A DNA stretch of 64,000 nt from Pachypanchax playfairii (lineage: Eukaryota > Chordata > Actinopteri > Cyprinodontiformes > Aplocheilidae): positions 2,007,689 to 2,071,688 of the forward strand of contig SSNP01000084.1 in the NCBI GenBank assembly GCA_006937955.1. The letters run 5' to 3'. A program made the position numbers and the translations under genes. Positions 50,576 through 62,500 of this stretch are shown here, piece after piece. How positions within the stretch are numbered: position 1 is the stretch's first letter; each line of letters opens with the position of its first letter. Under the pieces are notes generated by a model. The model made no database searches, had not been told where the DNA came from, and saw nothing but the letters and a program-made list of their open reading frames with translations.

Positions 50576-51861
50576 CGTCACTCTTAAATTATAAAAAACC
50601 AAACAATTAAAGACCTTCTTAACAGGACTTTAATAAGTGAAAATATTTAGGAAAGCAAACTGTTTTAATGTTTCATTGTATGACGAGGTCGATTGCTGCT
50701 TTACTTTCAGACTGTGTTCACATGTCAACATCTTATTTGTCTCCAAAAAGCAGGAACAGGAAACAAAACATTTAATATTCATGCTGCAAAGCTCCCAGTT
50801 GGAAATGTTACAGTTCATAGGTGTTTCCTTTCAAACATTTCATGGTTAGATGTGTGACAAAGATTCAGACAAATATAATTAATTTAAGCTTTAATTTGCT
50901 GAGGCTGGCAGCAGTGAGTCAAAGGAATTACGGAAAAATCTGATTTGTCTTATCAGCTTGTTACTTTTGTCTTATGCAGTTTATTATAAAAAACGTCTTT
51001 TATACAGTCGGACTGGAACAGAGAAGAGAGAATTTCTGAATTATTAAAGAAGTGAGCAATTTTTGCATTATTTCTTAACTAATATGTAGAAACTTCATCA
51101 CATGTTCAATTATTTCTGTTTTATTGATGGCATCTTTCAGCCAAACCTGTGTTATTAGACTCTGTACAGTTTTAGAAAAATACCATGCATTTTTTTACTG
51201 TTCAGTCTCATCTGTCACGACCTGCTGAACACGCCAGTTAGCAGGTTTCATGTTTTCTCTTCCAGCTGAGTCCGTTTGACAGCTGGTGTCTGAATTGTTA
51301 ATGGGATATCTGCAGGTGGTTGCGTTAGGCCTCAGTTGCATGAACTCCTCCATCCTGTAGTTTCCAAAGTTCACACATGGGAGCTACAGATGCACATCAG
51401 TGGGCGTCTGCTTAATTGTTAATCATCTTTATATGAGATTTATGAATGAGGAGGCAGTACAACTAAAAGTGACGTACCGAGCTTAAATGTAGAAATTCAG
51501 ATTAGTTGTTTTGGTTTTCATTGCAGAGTCGAGAACTTTTATTCACATGTATTTATTTATTTATAAAAAGGTTTTGTTTTGCCCAAAAGGAAACTGTCTG
51601 TATGGTAGATTCATTATATTGAAATTATTTACAGTGAATGTTTCATGACTAAAACAGTTTTCAACATACATATACAGTTCAATTAATCTCAGTTCTACTT
51701 TATTCATCCACAAAGGGAATTTAGAAAATTAAATAGAAGATATACTGTAACAGTCGAATATACAAGCAAAACATTTTGGTTGTAAAAGCTTTAACTTGGT
51801 AATATTTTAATTATTTTGACTTTCTAATGTAAACAGACACATACAAATAAATAAACTGTCT

Positions 51862-52727
51862 TTAAAGGTGGGATATGGAACTTGGAACAGAATAACACGG
51901 CACAAAGCCTTCAGGCATCTGGGTGCCAGGCTCGTTAACGCCCCCCGCGCGTGTGCTCCGATGCCCAGGTCCAATATTTCTCACCAAACCCACTCAGATC
52001 CCCGATCCGAGCAGGACAATAAAATATCATGAGTTCAGCTCACTAATCATGCTCTCCAGCCCCGCTGATCACACACTGACAAAAGCAGTTCCTACCTGTT
52101 TGAAGCTCAGTCATCGATTTAGTCCAAAGTGTTCATCGTTGCCCTGCGGCTCCAAAATTACTGCAGCCCCTCCTAAGATCCTCTCCTCCTCACACACCAT
52201 CCTGCACGCCTCACTTATCCAATAAAATAAAAAAAGCAATAAAATCCTCCATAGTGTGTCTTCCAGTCGAAAAAGTGGCCTGAAGCATTTATCCACTTCA
52301 CCAACATGTAGCTACGTGTTAGCTTAGCTGCTAATGAAAAACGTTTCCACACAGAACTTGCTCGTCACATAGGAAACCCCAGAGGAATCATCTATGGCAA
52401 GCAAATAAGGTATATAATCACCACATATCTCCGGTGCTTCCAGCTGCTTGACCTGCAGACTCCACAGCACCAGCCTCACTGTGCTGGATTATTTACGGTA
52501 TTAGGCAACCCAAAATGGTGCCCGCTGCTCTGCCAGCTATTGGCTGGTAGATGTAAACAAAATGCCATCGTCGTGCCCGCCAAAATTAATATTTTATAAT
52601 ATTTTACTTCAAATATAATTTTTAAAGGACGTGATGTATTTTCATTCTGCAACCCTCTAAACACCCCGTAGAGATATTTTGTTAAAAATATTGCTTTTTA
52701 TAAAAATATTCCATATACCACCTTTAA
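51862..52727. mobile_element. TTAA-flanked element, family 2-type ends (TTAAAGGTGG)
   Basis: An 866-bp element with near-perfect inverted ends: TTAAAGGTGGGATATGGAA on the left and, reversed, TTAAAGGTGGTATATGGAA on the right. TTAA lies at 51862-51865 and 52724-52727. The interior is partly G+C-rich and has no transposase. It shares the TTAAAGG terminus with the element at 13603-14100, but the interiors differ. Confidence 0.85.
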
Positions 52728-53341
52728 AGAGACTTACTAGAATCACAAATGTTTGATGTCACTTCTGCAATGGAAAACCACAGATTAGCAAGAAAAACAT
52801 GATAATATAAAGATGTTGTGTAATAAGTCAGTTACTATAAACAATGTTATTGCTCTTATCGGGTGTTTGTGATGTTGAGTGAGAAAAGCTGTTAGAAATA
52901 TCACTTTAATGAAGCAACATACTTTAAGATGCTTAAGTTTATGTTAAAATGAGAATTTGGCCGTCATTAGAAGAAATTATTCTCATTAATGTCAGAAGAG
53001 CTAAAAATCTTGATTTGTGTTCAGCAGCACGCAACCATCCAGCTGAGCTTGTCACACATACATAAAATCTGTGTGGGTTAAATAACCTGGTTATATATGA
53101 TCATCTCCTACTAACTTGGTTTTGGGTTAGTACAAATGACAATCATGGTATTGACATCACACCTCCTCCTGCATTCATGCATCTACTGGAGCTGGAAACA
53201 GTCTGAGCAGACCGAACTTCACTGACCCACATTTATTGTTCACAATTCTAACATTCTTATTCAGTTTTATAATAGTGAATAAAACTAGATTGAAAAAGTT
53301 GTGTACTAATGAGCCAGTCTTTCATTCTTTCTCTCTACAGT

Positions 53342-53505
53342 ATGTTCCGCTTGCGGGCGTTGTCCGCAGTTTCGGTGGGGCTAACGCAGCTTTCCCGCCG
53401 TTACCATAGCGATGCAGTTCGAGGACCCAGTCGGAGGAAGCTGATGCTAGCAGCCCTGGCAGGGGTCACTGGTGTGTCCGCTAGCGCTGGATTACTCTGG
53501 ACAAG
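53342..53505 (+). CDS. micu1: MICU1 first coding exon (presequence and hydrophobic helix)
   Basis: The ATG at 53342 lies one base after the acceptor ctctctacag|T. The peptide begins MFRLRALSAVSVGLTQLSRR (human MFRLNSLSALAELAVGSRW), so the start is secure. Arg-rich residues 1-33 form the presequence, and LMLAALAGVTGVSASAGLLW (34-53) is the membrane-anchoring or sorting helix. It ends in phase 2 (ACA AG|GTAATA). Confidence 0.95.
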
Positions 53506-56500
53506 GTAATATAATACAAACTCTCTGCTCCTTTATCACACTTGATGTGTAACAACAGGCTTTTTAATAACAGAATATTATAAAAAATACTGTTTGACCC
53601 TTTAGAGACAGATTTGGGTTTAGCTGGTCTGTGATAGACTAGATACAGTCGGGCAAAAAAGTATTTAGTCAGCCACCAATTGTGTAAGTTCTCCCACTTA
53701 AAAAGATCAGAGAGGCCTGTAATTTTCATCATAGGTATACCTCAACTATGAGAGACAAAATGAGGAAAAAAAATCCAGAAAATCACATTGTCTGATTTTT
53801 AAAGAATTTATTTGCAAATTATGGTGGAAAATAAGTATTTGGTCACCTACAAACAAGTAAGATTTCTGGCTTTCACAGACCTGTAACTTCTTTAAGAGGC
53901 TCCTTAAATTTACACAATTGGTGGCTGACTAAATACTTTTTTGCCCCACTGTACCTGTCCAGTGTTTAGCCCGTCTCCTGCGTAATGTCAATTTGGAACT
54001 GTTGGCAGCAAACTCACATTAATAGCTACTCATTCATCACATCTTTAGTGCTGTGCTTTATGACTTTCCTGTCCTATTAAGTACACTTCCTTTAAGTGAC
54101 ACCTCAGTGTGTCATCTTGTGTCCTACAGTAAGATTTTTATCTTGTGATGTCATCAGATAAGCAGATCTGTTCAGATTTCACATGCAGTTTAACTTTGTA
54201 CATGCTCTGTTTCATTCACCAGTTTATAATGTGTTTATAGCAATTAATTTGTGAAACGGCAGGTGCTTAGTTAAAGCACAGTGTCAGTGGGGGGTGCTAA
54301 AGCTGGAGCTGTGGGGACTGAATGACTGAGCTGCAGCAGAGTGATTGATGGAGCCTCAGGGCATTCGAGACTGATGGGATGAGACTGTTCCAGGCCTTCA
54401 CCTCCAGCTCCATTCTCTTTGTGTCGCATTAAACTGAATTATTTAGCCTTTCCCAGACAGCCTCAACAATTTATTATTATTCCTCCAGTTTTCAAAGTAC
54501 TTAGGAAAATATGGTGAAATGGGCATTTGCTTTGATAAACTTCTCAGTATTACCCAGAAGAGCTAAACAGTATCTCTCTCATCTCTGTGTGTTTCATAGC
54601 TGTTGTACATTCTAAGGAGCAAAACAAAAAAGGTTACATGCTCCCTAAATTCTAATTGGAGGACTAAAACCCAGAGAATAATTGCAGTCATAATTATTGT
54701 TGTGTGACAACATAAAACTGTCAGGTATTGATTTGTCATGTTTGTTTGTTTAAAACCAGAGCATACGCTGAAGCAGGGCCTTCTGTTCAACACTCTGAGC
54801 AGCCGGGCGGCGTGGAGGCTGATTTTGTGAAGGATACAGACTCTGAAGCAGAGTCAGACAAATCAGTGGAGTCCAGCAGCGGAGACGAAGGTGAAGAAGG
54901 GAAGAAGAAGAAACCGCGCTCAGGATTTCGTGACCGCAAGGTGATCAATAAGCAATAAACCCACAACTATTCATTCAGACTCAGAACAGTGTTTTTAAGA
55001 AAAGAAAATGGATCAATGTGGAATATGCTAACGTTAGTACATGTTGATAGAATATTTACAGGCACGCGCAGAGTTAATGCTTTTCTGCTGTCATAAACCT
55101 TAAAGAGGCCCTTCCATTAAAAACGTTTTTTTCTGAGGTTTCTGTTGAATATTTTAGCTCCACAGGTGTTCTTACCTTCATAGTGGGTGTGAAAACAGGT
55201 CAACAACTTCTCTTTCAGTTTTAATCTCTCAAACTACGCAGGTGGTGATAAAACACGAGTTCTCCCGAGTTCGAACGGCCTGTATCTGTTTCATCACAAC
55301 TCCTTTGTTCGTTAGTATTCAGCAGCTCCCGCAGTTGAAACCACACCTAGCATGCTGCTCACTAAAAGCTGTAGCATAAGACGTAGCAAACAGGAAGACA
55401 TGACGTCTGACGTTGCCATGCGCAGCGGAGCAGGAAACAGTATACCTTGCTCTCATAGGCTAGTTTGTTAGCCAATCAGAGTCCAGCAAATTCGAACAAT
55501 GAATATGAACGAGCTGCTGACGAAGCAGCCTGATGGAAGGAGCCGGAACCACCCGAATTTTAACGCAGACAGATTGATAGGTCTGTTAATCAGTGTTTCC
55601 TGACGTTTTTTAGATATAAAATGTTTCATATTACTGGTTAATACTTAAGAAATAACCACAAAGTCCTGAAATTTGTATGAAATGGCCTCTTTAATGTGCT
55701 GTGCTGAGAATATTCTTGCTGTTAATAAGACGTCCAGCAACAAAGACAAGAGGAACAGCAGAGTTTGATTTGATGCCATTAAACGGTTTCTACTTTAGTA
55801 TACTATTGTACACAGGAATAAGAAGAGGGGATTTTAAACAATACATTTTAGTTGTTGTTGTAAAACATGATGCAGTTATGCAGGTATGTCAGATTACTGA
55901 TACAAATATGAAAATCGCCTCGTTATTTCGACCTCAGTCTGTTGAAAGCACACGTCTCAGTTCTCATTGTGTACTTTTACAGTATATATAGGAAATACCA
56001 CATGTAGTTTCACATTGACCTAAATATGGGAAATTACTTTGATGCAGAGAGAGCCTGAATATCTAAAATCTCAAAGGACCACATTTTTATTGCAAATTTA
56101 GATTATTCTGTAATATGTGCTGCCGATCTGAAAGAGTTGAGGTCCCTGTCAGTAGAATAATCCACAAAAGTGTTAAAAAATAAACAGAATACACATTTTA
56201 AGTAGGATTACTGGGGTTTTGTTCTGTGCCATTTAAGAGTGAAATAAAGAAAACATTTTGGCACCATATGAGGTTTCTGGGTTTAGCTCGTTATAAGTGT
56301 TTTAGTGTTATAAAACAGCAGGTGATACAAGTATCAAAACTTTCTGTATCCAACTTTGTTTTTTAAAACAAAAATACCTGGATGTTTAGAAATCAGGAAA
56401 AGGCAATAAGAATGTTTTCAGATCGCGATTCATTTTGTTTCATGAACAATGTTGGTGTAGTTAATTAGGTTGCAACGTTACCATCAATTAAAAGTAGTCA

Positions 56501-59500
56501 GTTATATTACAGCATTACCTATTCAAAAAAAGTAATGCATTAGAGTACTTCTGTGTTACCAAAAATTAAAAGCCAGTTTGCAGTGTTGCACATGCTGCAA
56601 CTTAATTGCCAGACAGAGTTCATTTTACTGTTATGTAGAAACATGTTCCTGGTGCTTTTGTGTTTGACAGAGTGTCAGATCATTCAGTGTGTGACACTGC
56701 TTGGAGTGTCGTGGATTGTCAGTGGGCAGGAACAAAGCAACACGTAGGCGGTTCTCGCCTCCGTATCCTCCATTAACTTCTGATGCTAGACACTTAGTTG
56801 GGCATTATCCTCCTTATACATCAGTCACTTACGAAAAAAAAAATGTAATCAATTATTAAGATGTTAATGTTGTTTTTACCATTAAAATCTTAACAGACTA
56901 TTTAATATCTCTTGTTGTAACGTGTTGCCATGGTAACATGCCTAAAGACCAGCTGTTGTGATAAAAAAAAAAAACAGTGAAATTATGTTAACGTATGTTC
57001 TGAGTTGCTGTTGTCGCGGTTGTTCAGGTGAGAAGACTGAGACACTCAGTTATCACAATGATTGTTTGTCCGACCTGCTCACGTAAAGACACGCATGTGC
57101 AGTGGACCCGTCTATTTTTAGTAACAAAATGCAACCACCGATCGCTGCCATTAAAAAAAAAATCTCACACAGGGTCAGAAGCAGGCACAGACGTAACACG
57201 GCGCTTCGACTCCTCTGATGCATCTGCAGGATCTGACAAAAAGCAGGCTGCAGACGGGATTTTACTTTCCTTATTGAGAGAAATTCTTAAAATAACTGAT
57301 TACTTTTTTTTTTTTAAAGTAACAAAGTTACTGATTACTTAATGCACAAAACTAAGTTACACGTTTCACAAAAAAGTCATTAGAGTACCCGTCAAAGTAA
57401 CACGTTACCCCAATATTGTTCATGACGTTATGAAACTGAAACGGAAGGTTTGAAACCAGATGAAACAAGGTCTTAAAGAGGCCATTTCACACAAATTTCA
57501 GGACTTTGTGGTTATTTCTTAAGTATTAACCTGTAATATGAAACATTTTATATCTAAAAAATGTTAGGAAACACTGATTAACAGACCTTTCAATCTGTCT
57601 GCGTCAAGATTCGTCAGGCTTCGGGCAGCAACTCATTAATATTCATTATTCAAATTTGCTGGACTCTGATTGGCTAACAAACTAGCCTAGTCAGAGCAAG
57701 GTATACTGTTTCCTGCCCCGCTGCGCATGGCAACGTCAGACGTCGTGTCTTTCTGTTTGCTACGTCTTATGCTAACAGCTTTTAGCCAGCAGCATGCTAG
57801 GTGTGGTTTCAACTGCTGGTGATGCCAAATACTAACAAACAAAGGAGTTGTGATGAAACAGATACAGGCCGTTCGGACTCGGGAGGACTCGGTTTTTATC
57901 GCCACCTGCGTAGTTTGAGAGATAAAAACTGAAAGAGAAGTTGTTGATCTGTTTTCACGCCCACTATGAAGGTAAGAACACCTGTGGAGCTAAAATATTC
58001 AACAGAAACCTCAGAAAAACCGTTTTTAATGGAAGGGCCTCTTTAAAAAAACCTGCTTTACTGTTCAAATATGAAGAGTCATCAGAAGGAAACAACTTGT
58101 CTTTTTCTGAACAGAGTCTTTGTAGCTGTCTCACAAACACTTTCGATCATCAAATTGAAGTGACAGCCTCAAAATGTTGAAGCTCAACAACACAGTTTTC
58201 GTTTCCACTGGGAGCTGCTGTATTAAACCCAGTTGTTTACTGTCACATAAAATCAGCACCTGTGTGGACGGGCTTCTGAACGCACCTCGCTCTGTCAGCA
58301 AGCAGTTTGATATACTCGAGTAAAAAGCAGATGGCCGCGTCACAGCAAACATTTAAGATGGTTCGTGTGTAACAGAGCTGAAAAAATTAGATTTGAGTTT
58401 CCTAAAATCAACGCAGTGTGTCAGTGGTGCTGCGCTGCAATCACTGTGTGGTCTTCGCTCATTTAAACCTGCCACTCAGACTAACCCTGAACGCACCTGA
58501 CTTCCTGTTTTTATTATGTTTTCTTTCAGCTGTGAGGTTAATGTACCTCTCCATCAGAGCTGAAAACCTGCGTCTTCAATCTGATAAACCTTACTCTGTC
58601 TCTACACTGTCCCAGCTCTTTTATTGTTGTTGCTTTATGCAAATATTTAAAGAAAATGCTGGTTTGCTGATAACATATATGGGACAGGTGTTAAACTTGT
58701 TTCCTTCCTTCCTTCTGGTTGTCAGGTGATGGAGTACGAGAACAGGATCAGAGCCTACTCAACTCCAGACAAAATATTCCGCTACTTCGCCACGCTGAAG
58801 GTGATCAACGAGCATGGAGATGCTGAGGTTTATATGACACCCCAGGACTTCATTCGCTCCATCACACCCAATGAAAAACAGCCTGAGAGTGAGTTTACCC
58901 TCCTCCTAAACTATGCACCTCCAATAACATTTAGATTAATAAAACACCCATATCGTCTCATGTATTGAGTGCATTCATGTTTTCTTATGGTAGTGCTGCA
59001 AACTGGACAGCTTAGAGCTTTATGAAAGTTCTTGATATAAAGATACTACAAGTTCTAAATTGGGGAGAGAGCAGGACATTGTTGAGGGAATCACAACACA
59101 GCAGTTGGTGTGTCAATTAACTGATGCAGTTGAGAGAACATCTCAGGCATCACTCAACGAGTCGCTGAGAGATATTTGATCTTCAGCCATGGGAGGTTTG
59201 TAAAGACACGGAGCTTCTCTTGGCATCCACATGTTTCAGTTCCACTCCATTCATTAATATTCAGCAGCAAATTGAGTTAGATATGTGACATTTTTTGGAT
59301 GGGACTCCATTAGCATCAGTTATAGACTTGTGGTTGAAAATGAAAAGATTGATACTTCTGAAGCGTTCATTCACATTGAGAGCCAAGACTGCAGTTAACA
59401 CTTAATCAGGACTTATCATGGCTTATCACGTCTGCGCTGTCTTCCTCACTGACTCCAGCACCTCCATCTGGATGTCAAAACACTCCTCTAGCTTGGTCTC

Positions 59501-62500
59501 CTTTTTGCCATCTTCTTCAGTATCTTTGCAACCTTCTTACTCCTAAGCTTATACATTGTTTGTTTTTACTGTTTTAATTCTAAGCTGACCTATTGATGGT
59601 AAATTATACTTAAAGTGAGAGATAAATAATAAAACAGCTGCAAGGACCAAACATTATATGAAAGAAGTTTGAGGTTTTTGTCTGCAGCTCATTGGATCAG
59701 GCAGCAGACGAGGACCTGATACATTTTTAAAAGCTTTTGTTTACTTGGTTTAGTTTTGTTCATATTTGTCATCATGATGGTGAATAAAACTGTTTGCTTT
59801 ACTGTGTTTAGAGTTGAAGTTAACCAACTCAGTTAAGTAATGTTTTTATTAGGGATGTCCTGATCAGGATCTTTTGCCCTCGAGTCTGAGTCATTTGATT
59901 TTGAGTATCTGCCGATACCGAGTCCCGATCCGGTTTTACATAAAAAAATGAATAAAAAGGAGCAAATAAACAGATCCAGGATGTTCCTTATGTTGTATTT
60001 AATTCAGCCTATTTAATATTTAGCTGCAGGGACAGGACAGCAAGCAGTCCTGGGACTGGGACAGCTAGTTGCGGCCACTCCAGCGCATCCTGGGGTTTCC
60101 CCTGGGCTTCTTCAGGGTGGGGAGTCATGAAGTTGTTACTTGTGAGTAAAAACGAACATGACTAGAGCGCATTTCTGTACTGTGAGCATGCAAACAGTCC
60201 GAACGCACATAAACCGGTGGACGGACATTACGTTATTAACTAAAACATTATGTAATTAAATAAGCTGATCAGAACAGCAGACACTGCAGAAAGAGTGACA
60301 TGATCATGGTCTGTCTTCTGCATGCAGTAAGTGATCAACTCCACTCCATGAACCAGTTTAAGATAATATCATAGGGATTTAATATGACTATAAACTAACA
60401 CCGGAACTCATGCTAACGCGGCTAGCGAAGCTAGTGGAGCTAACGTGGCAACATTCTCAACACAACATCCACAGAGCCAATTAAAAAAGCTTACCTCGAA
60501 GAAAATCTACGCATCGAGGCTTTTATAAGTCCTCATCTTCTCCACTGTTGTGTAGACTACAGAACTGTTAACGTTCACATTTTCACACACGTTACGGTTG
60601 GTCGTCATGGAAACATGTCCCCTCTTAAAATGGCGGCTGCGGGTTGCGAGGGAAACTGTCCCGGATACTGACGTCACACAAAAAGGTGTATATGCGTTAA
60701 AAACTAATAAGAATATATACATACATGTCAGAGTCCTGATCGGGAGGTAACGTCCGATTCCGATCGAGTCTTAAACTACGTGATCGAGCCCGATTTCTGA
60801 TCTCGTGATCGGATCTGGACATCCCTATTTTTTATGTTTTTCAAGGCACTTTACAGAAATATTAAGTCAAATGGTAAAAGTATAAAACATTTCCTATCAA
60901 AGAAACCAGCTGATTGGGTTGAGCAGTAACCCTGTCTAACCCTGTTGTCTTCATGTCCTCACTGCATCCAAATATCTCCCCTTTGGTCCCTTCCCTCTTT
61001 CCCTCTTTAGCATCTTTGCTGACAATGATAATAATAATAATTGCTACACAAACCTCAGGTCCCCTTGTGAGTAGTGGGTGTACCAAATATCCAGTTATAG
61101 AATCTTTTTCTTGATATTCTTTATTTTTTTTATTCTCATTTCCTCAGATCTTGGACTGGATCAGTTTATCGTGAAGCGTTATGATGGAAAGGTAAGGTGA
61201 TAAAACATCAAGTTAACATAGATCAATTTTAGATTTACAACATTTTGGGTTAATTAATTCAAGTATTATGAAGGAATGTTAATACACTTTTAGTTAAGCT
61301 AAATAATTGGTACGTTTTTCAGGGAAGCTCCTCTGTGGTTCCTGTTTGAGCGTTGCTGTATTCGTCTTTATATCAGAAACAGACCCAAACGGAGATCATC
61401 CTGATTGTTTAGAAGCTCAGACAATAACTTCTTAGCTGAACCCCAGTTCAAAAAAGCAAACCTGTCCTTTCTAATGATGTATTTAAAATGATAATAGCAG
61501 GGAATTATTAAAGAAGTGAGTCTTTTGTGGTGACTGTAAGAATGAAAGAAATCATGAATAATCATCACCGGCACAATTATCATCGTTACTGTTCTCCTTG
61601 ATATTGATCTGACCGGTGCTCCTTGTCACAGACACCAGTGAGCAGCTCATACCCAGTAGCTAGTCATTCTTATTCATGTTATTAATAGTGAATCAGGGGT
61701 GCGATGATTGTAGTTTCCAGCCTCATTAAGAAATTCATCAGTCTTCAGGCTGATGTAAGTCATCTCCATACTGATGAACCTCACCCAGTCTGTGGGGCTA
61801 AAGAGTCACTTTCTTTATCAAGTTTCTTCTCGGTTCTGCCAAATCTAACAATATTTTTAGTCTGAAACTTTCAATAACCCATTTAACAGTTAATCAGTTT
61901 TAGTTTATGCCAAATAAAAATGCATTTTAAGCTCTGAGGCAGCCACAAATCAAAACTGTCCACTTTTCGTTTGCGGCTTTTGCCTGTTTATGTAAATGTC
62001 GTTCTTATCTCAAGACCACATGTTTCTATAATTTGCCATGTAAATCTCTGGACACATGGAGTTCTCTTGTGACACTGTATTTAGCTTTGGTTGACCCTAG
62101 AGATTTCATTGTCATGGCTAGAGGGGCTCCAGCGCTCCCATTTCTCCTTTCCTGTACCCGTCTCCTCTTTAATGAGACATGTGTCTCTTTCTCACTGCTT
62201 TAATGGGCTCTTCTGGCTATTTTGTAGAAGAATAAAACATTACAATCACCTGCCAAGAAGCCATTAAATTAAATTCACATTACAGTAAAAATGACGTGGA
62301 AAAAGGCTCAAATGAAATGTCACATTTTGTGGTGGAATATTACTTGTAAAAGATGAACTATAAAACAAGAGCCTGTTGATGCTGATGTTTAACACACAAC
62401 CTTTTTATTTGACCTCTGACCTTTTTAGAAAACAAATGTGTGTATTTAGACCCTTTTCTTTCTGCTCTGGACACCGTTTTATTTATTTATTTAATTAGTG

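Larger units (their letters stand above)
47526..53340 (+). other. micu1: MICU1 intron 1 (inferred)
   Basis: About 5.8 kb between the putative untranslated exon and the first coding exon. It contains a Tc1/mariner-like remnant (about 48636-49150), a dispersed repeat copy (about 50090-50575) and a TTAA element (51862-52727). I see no further exon. Confidence 0.65.
54941..58725 (+). other. micu1: MICU1 intron 3
   Basis: A 3.8-kb intron, more than half of it transposon: two MITE copies in opposite orientation (55100-55694 and 57473-58046) and a hAT element (56447-57418). The rest shows no exon. Confidence 0.9.

Noticed and set aside
53646..53951. Considered as part of a MICU1 alternative exon
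   Set aside because: The TA-flanked inverted ends show that it is a Tc1-type MITE. It has no acceptor/donor pair in phase with the flanking exons.
54941..54958. Read-through of the MICU1 second coding exon (VINKQ then stop) as a short isoform
   Set aside because: The boundary is a GT donor in perfect phase with the conserved VMEYENR exon. Intron retention is possible, but nothing here shows it.
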